Positions 6,091 to 12,305 are shown, numbered from the stretch's first letter. The stretch is DNA of 12,305 nucleotides from Actinomycetota bacterium (GCA_003154635.1 PMDX01000142.1:2516-14820), one strand, 5' to 3'. Notes: generated by a model from the letters alone, not told the origin. A program made the numbers and translations.

Positions 6091-8517
6091 TTACCGCCGC
6101 ACGGCGTGGACGTGGACGGCGAGGATGCCGGGGGCGACATCGGTGAGTACTACGACCATGTGTTCACCGGAGTCGGTGTTGTATTGCTCGAGTATCCTGC
6201 CGTTGTCTACGGCGTAGTAGTAGCCACGGGCCAGCTTTTTCATGGGGAACTCGATCCTGCATCCCTGGAGCGTCATGCTCGCGCCGGTCGAGCCGTCGAG
6301 TGTGTTCTTGACCTTGCAGGTCACGTCGTCGAAAGGCCCGCCGATGCTCCGGTCGTTCAGGGGCAGCGGCAACGCGCCCGGCAACGACGGGGTGCTGAAC
6401 GTGCCCTCACCGTTGACAATCGCAGGACGCAGGCCACCTGCATACTGGTCTTGCTCCATCCACTGTATCGAGGGCCTGTTCTTACGGTAGATATCGAAAC
6501 CGTTCGGGTTCGGGTTAGCTGCAGTCGCGGTCCCTACACCGATTCCCTGCCAGCCCGGTATGGACCACTTCGTCATCGGATCATTGTCGGCGCCGGGAAG
6601 GCCCCAGTTTGTGAGCTTGCCGTCGTTGATGGTTATCATGCGGAAGCCCGCGTACCCCGAAGACGTCTTGTCGGTCAGCGACTCCTCCCCCACCGGTATC
6701 TGACTGGACGTTGTATTGAGCGCCATCAGGCCGCCCGTCCCGTCATACCAGGGCACCTTGCCCACCCAGTCGCTGTGGGCGTGCCCGGAGGCCTCGAACG
6801 CGACGTCGTAGCTCCGCATCAAGTAGACAAGTGACTGGGATCCTTCGCCCTGCCCCGAAGGCATGCTAAGGCCAAACTGCCCCTCGTTGTCGAACATCTT
6901 CGGATTGCCGCCTATTGGATCGAGGGGGTCGTGATGCATGAAAACCCCGCGCAGTTGCTTGCCCCGGTTAGCCTCGAGGTCGCGCTTTATCCAGCCGAGC
7001 TGCCCCGTGTAGGCGGACGGGTTGCCAGGGTCCCAGCGAAGCCCGGAACCGGGTGGAGCCGTGCCGACTCCCCACTTGTCGCCGTTGCCGAGCACCTGCC
7101 CCAGCCACTTGTGCGGATTGGTCACGTAGCCGAAAAAGTTGACGCCGTTGCGGTCATTGAAGTCAGGAAAGATGGAGGATGTCGGGTGCGGCCCGGTCGT
7201 GTCGACTTTAGGCCAGTCCATGGTGTTGATGCCGAGGAAATGGTAGTTCCCGTAATCCCACGAGCGGTACAGGGGGCCGAAGAGGTCCTGCCATATCTCC
7301 AGACCGTCGTCGTGCGCGAGTCCTCCCTCGGCCTCATGTCCGTCCCAGTTGTAGGCGTCGTGATTGCCGTCAATGCAGTAGACGGGCACGTTGAGCGCCA
7401 GTAGCTCATCGTACCACCAGGGGTACTCGAACCGGTACTCCGACCCGACGTCACCCGTCGTACCGACAAAAGGCCATGCGTCCTTTGGGTACGTGTTCCA
7501 ATTCTTTTGGGCATACGTCGAGTCACCGGTGAATACGACGAAGTCGGGGTTCAGCAGGCTTATGGCCTGCAGCTCTTCTTGAAGGTAGACAGCCCCCTCG
7601 TTGGCCTTGCCGTCCTTGTCTTTGTCAAGCGGGAAATCATCGTATTTCAGCCACGTCTTGCTTATAGGGTCCAGCGTGCGGTTGGGAGTCCCGGGGCGAG
7701 GTTCCCTCAGCTCGAAAGACAGATAGTTGATACCGAACGCGTTCTGGATCTCCTGGCCGTAGACGTGCGTGTCCGTGATCTGGATTATCTTGACGTCTTT
7801 CTTGAACTCGTTGACCACGCTGACAGCGTGCGGCTGAACGTCGGAACGAAGGCTGTTCTCGTGGCCTGCCGGGAGCGCTCCCGCGTACCCCGCGGGAATC
7901 GCGCCCTTGAATTCCACGTGCACATCGTACAGGTCGAGCGGAACGTTCGCGGGCACCATCGCCGTGATCTTGTCTACCACGAAACCTTCCTGCCCGAACA
8001 CCTCGGGCCACCTGTCGCTCGCCGACCTACCCACCGCTTCTACCTTGAGCTTCCTCGTGTTCACGACGGTATTCTCGGGCCTGTCGTATGTTCCATAGCC
8101 GTACGGGTCCGATGTGTTGCGATAGTTGTACCACTGGTTGGGATCGTTGGTGGACCCGTTATAGTGCTGGATGTTCGCCGCGACCGATGTCGTCAGGTAG
8201 ACGCTCCACGCGTTTGCTCCTCCGGTCGGTAAGGCTCCAGTTGAGATACCGCCGTTGCCGAGACGCCAGTCCCACTCTATCGTGAGCCTGCCGCCTCGCA
8301 CGATGATCGCCGGGTTCCCGAACGTTGGATAGACGAGCTGATTGACTTTCTTCGCCACCTCCGGCAGCGAACCGGTAACGCTGAACTCCTGTCCGTGCGC
8401 GGGTATCCCCGGAACCGCCACGAGCGCAATCACAAGCGCCGCCGCCAGCGTCAGACCGGCAGCCCTCAAAGCCGGCCTCCGCCACGCAAAGGAGTGATAG
8501 CCGAAATGTCGAGACAT
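6091..8517 (-). CDS. secreted calcineurin-like metallophosphoesterase
   Basis: Large exported phosphoesterase of 808 residues; substrate unknown. The N terminus has a basic stretch, a hydrophobic helix (about 17-36) and a likely signal-peptidase site after AHG (about residue 42). Residues about 45-240 form an uncharacterised, probably beta-rich domain. The two-metal metallophosphoesterase core follows: DTH (D249, H251), GDS (D332), GNHD (N385, H386, D387), a histidine pair (H528, H529) and GHAH (H579, H581). An aspartate-rich DKDKDG at about 298-303 resembles a Ca-binding loop. The last 150 residues are a separate region with two cysteines (C734, C753). No membrane anchor or sortase motif is seen after the signal peptide. 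ATG 8517 is preferred over GTG 8526 because GGGGGTGA lies at the right spacing only for the ATG. The gene has its own promoter and leader, and its 3' end converges on the ATPase gene. Confidence 0.88.
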   Translation of the reverse strand: MSRHFGYHSFAWRRPALRAAGLTLAAALVIALVAVPGIPAHGQEFSVTGSLPEVAKKVNQLVYPTFGNPAIIVRGGRLTIEWDWRLGNGGISTGALPTGGANAWSVYLTTSVAANIQHYNGSTNDPNQWYNYRNTSDPYGYGTYDRPENTVVNTRKLKVEAVGRSASDRWPEVFGQEGFVVDKITAMVPANVPLDLYDVHVEFKGAIPAGYAGALPAGHENSLRSDVQPHAVSVVNEFKKDVKIIQITDTHVYGQEIQNAFGINYLSFELREPRPGTPNRTLDPISKTWLKYDDFPLDKDKDGKANEGAVYLQEELQAISLLNPDFVVFTGDSTYAQKNWNTYPKDAWPFVGTTGDVGSEYRFEYPWWYDELLALNVPVYCIDGNHDAYNWDGHEAEGGLAHDDGLEIWQDLFGPLYRSWDYGNYHFLGINTMDWPKVDTTGPHPTSSIFPDFNDRNGVNFFGYVTNPHKWLGQVLGNGDKWGVGTAPPGSGLRWDPGNPSAYTGQLGWIKRDLEANRGKQLRGVFMHHDPLDPIGGNPKMFDNEGQFGLSMPSGQGEGSQSLVYLMRSYDVAFEASGHAHSDWVGKVPWYDGTGGLMALNTTSSQIPVGEESLTDKTSSGYAGFRMITINDGKLTNWGLPGADNDPMTKWSIPGWQGIGVGTATAANPNPNGFDIYRKNRPSIQWMEQDQYAGGLRPAIVNGEGTFSTPSLPGALPLPLNDRSIGGPFDDVTCKVKNTLDGSTGASMTLQGCRIEFPMKKLARGYYYAVDNGRILEQYNTDSGEHMVVVLTDVAPGILAVHVHAVRR

Positions 8518-8521
8518 GAGA

Positions 8522-8530
8522 CTCACCCCC
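8522..8530 (-). promoter_or_regulatory. ribosome binding site that selects ATG 8517
   Basis: GGGGGTGAG on the - strand differs from an ideal GGAGGTGAG by one base that can still wobble-pair. The G run is 8 bases from ATG 8517 but abuts and overlaps the alternative GTG at 8526, so the ATG is the better start. Confidence 0.6.
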
Positions 8531-8531
8531 T

Positions 8532-8561
8532 GATGCCTGCCGCCCCGCCCGAGACGGCATC
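8532..8561 (-). promoter_or_regulatory. hairpin abutting the phosphoesterase ribosome binding site
   Basis: On the transcript GAUGCC (8561-8556) can pair with GGCAUC (8537-8532), with a G-rich loop and an alternative GCCG/CGGC pairing inside. The stem ends one base before the GGGGG ribosome binding site (8530-8526), so its formation could affect translation. It does not match any riboswitch class I recognise. Confidence 0.4.
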
Positions 8562-8569
8562 TGCCCTCC

Positions 8570-8596
8570 CGGCGCTCTTCCTCACTTCAAGCGCCG
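8570..8596 (-). promoter_or_regulatory. 5'-terminal hairpin in the phosphoesterase leader
   Basis: On the transcript, CGGCGCU (8596-8590) pairs perfectly with AGCGCCG (8576-8570) around a 13-base loop. It would sit within a few bases of the predicted transcription start. 5'-terminal stem-loops are known to protect some mRNAs from decay; that role here is inference. Confidence 0.5.
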
Positions 8597-8604
8597 TTCA
8601 TCTC

Positions 8605-8633
8605 ATGCTATGACCGCCTGATTGTGGTGTCAA
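8605..8633 (-). promoter_or_regulatory. sigma-70-type promoter of the phosphoesterase gene
   Basis: On the - strand, TTGACA (8633-8628) is a perfect -35 box. It is followed by a 17-base spacer and TAGCAT (8610-8605), matching four of six positions of TATAAT. The predicted transcript starts near 8598, giving an approximately 80-base leader before ATG 8517. This is the best promoter in the window. Confidence 0.75.
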
Positions 8634-8652
8634 TTCAACGAACGGGTGAGCG

Positions 8653-8673
8653 GGCGCACAGGGAAAGTGCGCC
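8653..8673 (-). terminator. hairpin after the GNAT gene, possible terminator
   Basis: GGCGCAC and GTGCGCC form a perfect 7-bp GC-rich stem with a 7-base loop. It lies 20 bases beyond the GNAT stop and just upstream of the phosphoesterase -35 box. There is no T tract on the - strand, so a classical intrinsic terminator is not certain. The position fits a boundary between the two transcription units. Confidence 0.4.
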
Positions 8674-8693
8674 GGATTGCGGCACGGGCCGGC

Positions 8694-9155
8694 TCAAGTG
8701 AGGTCTTTTCCGAACAGAAAAGCACGTCTCTGCCAGCCCTGGTTATCGTAGAACCCGTGCGCGTCCGTCCTGTGGAACGCGCTGTCCAGCTCGATGCGGG
8801 AGCAACCCAGGTCTCGAGCTGTGCCTGCGGCGTACTCGAGCAGCGCGGCTCCTGTTCCACGACCGCGCATCGACTCATCCACGACAAGCTCGTCGACGTA
8901 TGCTAGCTTGCCCTGCTGCCAAAGGCTGTCCCTCACGTAGAAGTCGCAGAACCCGGTGATGCGGCCGCCCGAAAGCGCGCAGAATACGTGGCTGGTCGCG
9001 GCCTCGAGCAACCGTAGATAGATATCGCGCATCTTCTCCGGGTCGATGTTACTCTCCGGCCAGAGCTGGCGAAGAAGTGGGAACACGCCGTCGAAGTCCT
9101 CGAGTCGGCATTCCCGAATCTCGACTAACGGGGTTTCGGTGTCGGGCCCCATCAT
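8694..9155 (-). CDS. GNAT-family N-acetyltransferase
   Basis: A 153-residue single-domain GNAT protein that would transfer an acetyl group from acetyl-CoA to an amine on an unknown acceptor. The acetyl-CoA-binding motif A is visible as VVDESMRGRGTGAALLEYA, with RGRGTG at 97-102. The C-terminal GFYDNQGW (134-141) matches the conserved Tyr/Gly-aromatic segment of the family, and the protein ends shortly after it as expected. The start is one of two tandem ATGs (9155 or 9152); only a weak GGA precedes them. The gene lies 19 bases after the receiver-like gene and is probably co-transcribed with it and the flavodoxin gene. The family call is firm; the acceptor is not predictable. A small hairpin downstream may end the transcript. 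Confidence 0.85.
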   Translation of the reverse strand: MMGPDTETPLVEIRECRLEDFDGVFPLLRQLWPESNIDPEKMRDIYLRLLEAATSHVFCALSGGRITGFCDFYVRDSLWQQGKLAYVDELVVDESMRGRGTGAALLEYAAGTARDLGCSRIELDSAFHRTDAHGFYDNQGWQRRAFLFGKDLT

Positions 9156-9174
9156 CAGTCCAGGCCCAGCGCTC

Positions 9175-9570
9175 TCAGAGTTCGAGCTCCTGGATGTCCG
9201 CCTTTTCTCCGGGCTCGCGCCTGACGAACCTGAGGAGCTCGCCGAGGATCTCCTCCTGAGTGGTAAATATGGCGTTCGCGATCTCTTCCTGAGCTTTCTT
9301 TACAGCCTTATCCTTGCCGTCCACGAAGACGATAGGGATACCGGCCGTCTCTTTGCTGGCACGCAAGTTATCGGCAAGGGCCCTACCGTAAGCGGGCATG
9401 GCCGACAGGTAGATCACGACCACGTCCGGCCGGTCCGCTTTTATCTTGTCGAACGCCAGGCGGTTGTCAACCGATTCGGAATAGACCTCCCAGCCGTCCT
9501 CGTAGAGGTACTGCTCGTGCGCTGCCACGGCGACGACATCAAAATCAAGGATGAAAACTTTCCCCTTCAT
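9175..9570 (-). CDS. stand-alone receiver-like protein lacking the phosphoacceptor
   Basis: A 131-residue protein whose layout matches a CheY-like alternating beta/alpha fold: VFILDFD at the start, DGWEVYSES, RPDVVVIYLSAMP, then IPIVFVDGK. The usual phospho-accepting Asp at the end of strand 3 (PDLILLD in typical receivers) is Tyr54 here. The conserved Thr/Ser of strand 4 is Asp84, and the Lys-Pro of strand 5 is replaced by TTQ (103-105). Phosphotransfer is therefore not expected, and it may act as a binding partner. There is no output domain; a charged tail of about 20 residues ends the protein. AAGGAGG stands 4 bases before ATG 9570. It lies 46 bases after the flavodoxin gene and 19 before the GNAT gene. 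The receiver call rests on pattern only, and a Rossmann-like or B12-binding-like fold remains possible. Confidence 0.65.
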   Translation of the reverse strand: MKGKVFILDFDVVAVAAHEQYLYEDGWEVYSESVDNRLAFDKIKADRPDVVVIYLSAMPAYGRALADNLRASKETAGIPIVFVDGKDKAVKKAQEEIANAIFTTQEEILGELLRFVRREPGEKADIQELEL

Positions 9571-9616
9571 GCAACCTCCTTGCGATCGAACAACCTACGC
9601 GGGCTTCTCCACTGCT

Positions 9617-10090
9617 TCAGGCCGAGCGCGCGATCCTGCGACCGAACTCCTCGCATGCCTTGACGTCCTCCTCGGATGCATCGGGACCTTTCCACAAACT
9701 CAGGGGGGCTCCGGCGCGCACGACGGGGCCGCCGGCTACCACCAAGCCGCCCTTGCGTGCCAGTGCCTGCTCCAGGTTTGGGACCAGCGTCTTCCCGCCC
9801 ATGGCCGCGTTGACCGTGAACGCCCCGCAAGGCTTACCGGCGAGCCCGCCATCGGGTATCGAATCGAGAAAGGTCTTAACGTGTCCCCCGGGCAACCTGT
9901 ACCTCTTGTTGCCGTAGGTCGGCGTACCGATAACAAGGACTTCAAAATCGCTGGGATCGGGGACGCCGCGGCCGGACCCGGCATCCGCCAGAACGCATTC
10001 GGAGCCCTCCTGCTCCAGGCCGCGCGCTATATCCCTCGCGGCCTGCTCTGTGTGACCCGTTTTACTCTGGAAGACAATAAGCGCTTTCAT
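9617..10090 (-). CDS. flavodoxin family protein
   Basis: A 157-residue FMN-binding flavodoxin-like protein, probably a cytoplasmic one- or two-electron carrier or a small NAD(P)H:quinone-type reductase. The N-terminal KALIVFQSKTGHTEQAA contains the phosphate-binding loop S9-K-T-G-H-T14. GTPTYG (55-60) and the following GGHVKTFLD segment match the second flavin-contact loop. The start is ATG 10090, with GGAGG 6 bases upstream. The frame extends to 10147, but the extra residues precede the conserved first strand and lack an initiation signal. An extended -10-like TGCTATACA lies at 10133-10125, so this gene may head its own unit with the receiver-like and GNAT genes. The partner reductase or oxidase is not in the window. 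Confidence 0.87.
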   Translation of the reverse strand: MKALIVFQSKTGHTEQAARDIARGLEQEGSECVLADAGSGRGVPDPSDFEVLVIGTPTYGNKRYRLPGGHVKTFLDSIPDGGLAGKPCGAFTVNAAMGGKTLVPNLEQALARKGGLVVAGGPVVRAGAPLSLWKGPDASEEDVKACEEFGRRIARSA

Positions 10091-10124
10091 ATTCGGCCTC
10101 CGTATGTAACTCTGGGTAATATCC

Positions 10125-10133
10125 TGTATAGCA
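10125..10133 (-). promoter_or_regulatory. possible extended -10 promoter of the flavodoxin operon
   Basis: TGC followed by TATACA on the - strand matches the extended -10 pattern and would start transcription about 28 bases before ATG 10090. No recognisable -35 box lies upstream. Read-through from the acyltransferase gene is an alternative. Confidence 0.3.
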
Positions 10134-10169
10134 TACAACGCGGCCACCCGCCACGCCGTCGTAGTTCAA

Positions 10170-11084
10170 CTATTCGGAGGGCGGCTCTGTTATCTCGGAA
10201 GGCTCCTCCCGAACCGGGCTAGAAGCATTGTGTTTGTTTTGGTAGCGCTGCGTCTCGTAGATGCCGTCCTTCTCGCTGACCTTTTTCCAGCCCTGGGGCA
10301 GCAGCTCCAGAATCTTGTCCTGGAGATACTTGTTGTCCTCCGACTCCGCCATCCTGAAGAAGGTATCGAACTTGAGATCCTGTTTTTCCACGTTCTGCAG
10401 GATGACGTCTATCATGTTGGCTATCATCTTCATGCCCTTGCGGTTGCGGGTGACCCCCTCGCTCCACTGCTTGAGGACGTCAATGCGGTTGCCTATCGCT
10501 CCCTCCGCGGTCTCCTCCAGCTCGGTGAGTACCTTGAGCGGCTTTCTCATGTTGGGCATGAAGAACGGCTTTCCGACGTTGAGCTGGATACCGTTGTCCC
10601 CGTCCTTCCGCCGCCAGCATGCCACAGGCAATATCGGCGCGGGTGCGCTGCGGGCGAGATTCGCAAGCCCGAACTGGAACGAGCCCAGCTGCCCGTGGGG
10701 ATACCTGGAGCCCTCGGGGAAGACGAGTATTATCTTGCCGTTTCTGAGGTAGTCCAGGCTCGTCTTTATGGCCTGGAAATCCTGCCCCTCGGCATCACGG
10801 TCGATCGGGATCACCTTGAAGACCGTCCACAGAAACCAGCCCAGCTTGCCCTCGAGACCACGGCTTATCTCTACTTTTCCCCAGGGTACCATGGCGGTCC
10901 GCTTCAGGGTCTTGTGGAGCGCAAGGGCCACGGCGATGGGATCAACGCCTGTCTGGTGGTTCGCCACCACGATAAAAGGACCGTGAGTCGGAGCACTGTC
11001 CTCACCGGTGTACCGCAGCCGGTAGTTGCTGCTGTGTGCCAGTATCAGCGCTATGGGCCTGAGAATCGAGTACCTCAACCACAT
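10170..11084 (-). CDS. PlsC-type lysophospholipid acyltransferase family protein
   Basis: A 304-residue membrane-associated acyltransferase, probably adding the second acyl chain to lysophosphatidic acid in phospholipid synthesis or acting on a related lipid. Motif I is NHQTGVD (42-48) with the catalytic His43 and Asp48. Motif III is FPEGSRY (122-128), and PILPVA (149-155) follows in the expected place. The N terminus has a short hydrophobic segment (about 5-16). The PlsC domain ends near residue 190. The remaining 110 residues are a charged, helix-rich and finally disordered tail (ending PSEITEPPSE) not needed for the family fold. ATG 11084 follows AGAGG with 9-base spacing. It is in the same direction as its neighbours, 100 bases after the pentapeptide gene and 79 before the flavodoxin gene. 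The exact acyl acceptor is uncertain. Confidence 0.85.
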   Translation of the reverse strand: MWLRYSILRPIALILAHSSNYRLRYTGEDSAPTHGPFIVVANHQTGVDPIAVALALHKTLKRTAMVPWGKVEISRGLEGKLGWFLWTVFKVIPIDRDAEGQDFQAIKTSLDYLRNGKIILVFPEGSRYPHGQLGSFQFGLANLARSAPAPILPVACWRRKDGDNGIQLNVGKPFFMPNMRKPLKVLTELEETAEGAIGNRIDVLKQWSEGVTRNRKGMKMIANMIDVILQNVEKQDLKFDTFFRMAESEDNKYLQDKILELLPQGWKKVSEKDGIYETQRYQNKHNASSPVREEPSEITEPPSE

Positions 11085-11184
11085 GCTGTTGAACCTCTTG
11101 GAAAAGACTCCATCGAGCTACTCTATATGTTAAGCCAAAAGCCGCGCGACCAGTTATATCCGGCGGACTTTCCACCCTGGGCCG

Positions 11185-11682
11185 CTACTTCTGCTTGAAT
11201 CCGGTGGTGCCTTCGGCCTTTACCTCGTTTATCTTGGCCCTGGTGAAATCCGCGCCTGTCAGGTCGGAGCCCGAGAAATCGACCTCCTGCAGGAACGCGC
11301 CGATGAATATGGACTCCCGGAGGTCGCAGTCCCTCAGGTCCGTCCGGTACATGGTCGCCCTGACGAACAACCCTTCGAAGAGGTCCGCCTCGCTCATCTT
11401 TGTATTGACCAGATTCGTGTTCCGCATGTCGGCGCGCGTAAGGTTTGCCTTGCGAAAATCAGCCTCGGACAGGTTGGCGTGCGTCATGTACGCCTGCTTC
11501 AGGTTGGACCCGGACAGGTTGGACCCCGAAAGGTCGGTTACCATAAAATTGGCGTACGGAAGGTCCATACCGCTCAAGTCCACCCCGGACAGGTCGGGCC
11601 GCACGCCCATGGCCGTCCTGCGCCATTCGTTCCAGTTCTTGACGCCCTTCTTCAATATCTTGAGATGCTCTTTATCCGCCAT
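11185..11682 (-). CDS. pentapeptide-repeat protein
   Basis: A 165-residue protein made almost entirely of pentapeptide repeats A(D/N)LXX. I count 25 uninterrupted repeats from residue 29 (PDLSG) to 153 (AKINE), with L, F, M or I at the central position. They predict about six turns of a right-handed quadrilateral beta helix. The first 28 residues contain the helix HLKILKKGVKNWNEWR, an N-terminal segment seen in many such proteins, and there is a short basic tail. ATG 11682 is chosen because GGGGGG lies 8 bases upstream. The frame is open to 11856, but that extension would run through a strong hairpin. Some family members (Qnr, MfpA, AlbG) mimic DNA and protect gyrase, but most have no known role, so function is open. 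A divergent MFS exporter gene lies on the other side of the spacer. Confidence 0.88.
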   Translation of the reverse strand: MADKEHLKILKKGVKNWNEWRRTAMGVRPDLSGVDLSGMDLPYANFMVTDLSGSNLSGSNLKQAYMTHANLSEADFRKANLTRADMRNTNLVNTKMSEADLFEGLFVRATMYRTDLRDCDLRESIFIGAFLQEVDFSGSDLTGADFTRAKINEVKAEGTTGFKQK

Positions 11683-11854
11683 TAACCAAACCCCCCTAAA
11701 GACAACGAAGCGCCGCCTCTTCCAACGAGGCGGCGCAAAAGAATATATCATAAATCGCTCCGCTCCTGAACGGACCTTACCTTCGGCGCCGGGTGCGATA
11801 CACTTCCATTGGAACAAGACCGGCCGGACGATGCCTTGATCGAAAGCGAGCGGC
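11683..11854. other. divergent intergenic spacer between pentapeptide and MFS genes
   Basis: This 172-base spacer holds the hairpin at 11710-11736 and an AT-rich stretch (11740-11754) that reads TATGATATATTC on the - strand. That stretch could supply a -10 box for the pentapeptide gene, although no good -35 box is present. On the + strand, TTACCT (11777-11782) and TACACT (11799-11804), 16 bases apart, are a weak promoter candidate for the MFS gene. No direct-repeat operator is obvious. Confidence 0.35.
11710..11736 (-). promoter_or_regulatory. strong hairpin in the leader of the pentapeptide gene
   Basis: GCGCCGCCTC (11710-11719) and GAGGCGGCGC (11727-11736) form a perfect 10-bp stem with a 7-base loop. 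Read on the - strand it is followed by TTCGTTGTCTTT and then the G-run ribosome binding site 28 bases before ATG 11682. It looks like a terminator-attenuator in the leader, with an imperfect T tract. On the + strand it is followed by AAAAGAAT, so it is not a + strand terminator. Confidence 0.5.
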
Positions 11855-12305
11855 ATGGACGACAGCGAAAGACCTCAGCCGGAACGCACGCCCGTGGAGG
11901 TGCTTCAGGCGAATGTTACTGCGCCGACGACAGACCTTATCGACAAGTCTCTGATCCGCGGTGGAGCGCTCTCGGCTTTCGGCTACAGGGACTTCAGCCT
12001 TCTCTGGTCCGGGGCATTCCTTTCAAACGTCGGAACCTTGATACACACGACGGCGCTCCTCTGGTACATAAACCAGCTGACCAACTCGAGCGCCTGGGTG
12101 GGCGCGGTAAACTTCGCTAACTTCCTGCCGATAATCCTCTTCGTGCTGTACGCGGGATCGCTCGCCGACCGGCTCGACCGCAGGAAGCTGATCCTCTGGA
12201 CCCAGGCACTCATGATGTTGGTAGCCCTCCTGCTGGGCCTGTCGGTCTCCCTCGGATGGATACCTCCGAGCACCGCGACCTCGGCGACCGCGGGGCAGCT
12301 CGTGC
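11855..12305 (+). CDS. MFS transporter, exporter-type (3' end beyond window)
   Basis: The first 150 residues of a major facilitator superfamily protein, open to the window end. After a 40-residue polar N-terminal lead comes YRDFSLLWSGAFLSNVGT (44-61). This opening is characteristic of the MFS_3/EntS-like exporter group that moves siderophores or drugs out of the cell. Helices are predicted at about 47-71, 79-102 and 113-135. The loop between helices 2 and 3 carries motif A as GSLADRLDRRK (101-111), with the conserved Asp and basic residues. ATG 11855 is the only good start in the frame, but only a weak AAAGCGAG precedes it. It is divergent from the pentapeptide-repeat gene. The substrate cannot be inferred. 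Confidence 0.85.
   Translation, partial: MDDSERPQPERTPVEVLQANVTAPTTDLIDKSLIRGGALSAFGYRDFSLLWSGAFLSNVGTLIHTTALLWYINQLTNSSAWVGAVNFANFLPIILFVLYAGSLADRLDRRKLILWTQALMMLVALLLGLSVSLGWIPPSTATSATAGQLV

Noticed and set aside
7594..7630. DKDKDG in the phosphoesterase as a dockerin or EF-hand
   Set aside because: Only one loop is present and it lacks the acidic residue at position 12, so a true EF-hand or dockerin is not supported.
6106..8232. Long + strand frames (6106-6834, 7507-8232) opposite the phosphoesterase gene
   Set aside because: The - strand gene carries all metallophosphoesterase motifs and a promoter. The + strand frames have no family features or start signals.
8518..8526. GTG 8526 as the start of the phosphoesterase
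   Set aside because: The G-run ribosome binding site abuts it, whereas ATG 8517 has proper spacing. The difference is only three residues.
10091..10147. N-terminal extension of the flavodoxin-like protein
   Set aside because: The good ribosome binding site and first beta strand point to ATG 10090, and the extension runs over the promoter-like region.
10230..11198. 322-codon open frame on the + strand opposite the acyltransferase gene
   Set aside because: It mirrors a gene with clear catalytic motifs, shows no recognisable domain, and long antisense frames are expected in GC-rich coding DNA.
11215..11600. Tandem 15-base DNA repeats in the pentapeptide gene as a CRISPR or satellite
   Set aside because: The periodicity follows the five-residue protein repeat and the copies diverge freely; there are no spacers.
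11683..11856. N-terminal extension of the pentapeptide protein
   Set aside because: It reads through a 10-bp hairpin, gives a basic low-complexity peptide, and ATG 11682 has a good ribosome binding site.

Overview
The window is a GC-rich (roughly 60% by eye), densely coded bacterial chromosome segment. It opens inside metG and closes inside an MFS transporter gene. The order metG-tatD-rsmA, the use of TTG starts behind good Shine-Dalgarno sequences and the base composition fit a Gram-positive-type, probably actinobacterial, genome. A short-chain flavodoxin-like protein is compatible with an anaerobic life style. The assignment to a phylum is inference only. Nothing here looks like a prophage, transposon, CRISPR array or RNA gene.

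Left part (1-6032, + strand): a translation and RNA-maintenance operon of methionyl-tRNA synthetase, TatD-family nuclease and 16S rRNA dimethyltransferase RsmA. Each stop codon overlaps the next start, so the three are probably translationally coupled. After a 109-base gap comes a 900-residue P-type Ca2+-ATPase with a TTG start. A perfect 26-base palindrome follows its stop and separates it from the convergent gene.

Middle (6091-8640, - strand): a large secreted calcineurin-like metallophosphoesterase with a signal peptide. It has its own strong-looking promoter (TTGACA-17-TAGCAT) and an approximately 80-base leader with two predicted hairpins, the second abutting the ribosome binding site.

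Right part (8653-11682, - strand): five genes in the same direction with gaps of 100, 79, 46 and 19 bases. In transcription order they encode a pentapeptide-repeat protein, a PlsC-type acyltransferase, a flavodoxin-like protein, a stand-alone receiver-like protein lacking the phosphorylation residues, and a GNAT acetyltransferase. The last three are the most likely operon. A divergent MFS exporter gene starts at 11855 and runs off the window. A strong 10-bp-stem hairpin lies in the divergent spacer, in the probable leader of the pentapeptide gene.

No single dramatic new system is visible. The points most worth a second look are the degenerate receiver between a flavodoxin and an acetyltransferase, the structured leader of the secreted phosphoesterase, the pentapeptide/efflux divergent pair, and the perfect palindrome at the convergent gene ends.
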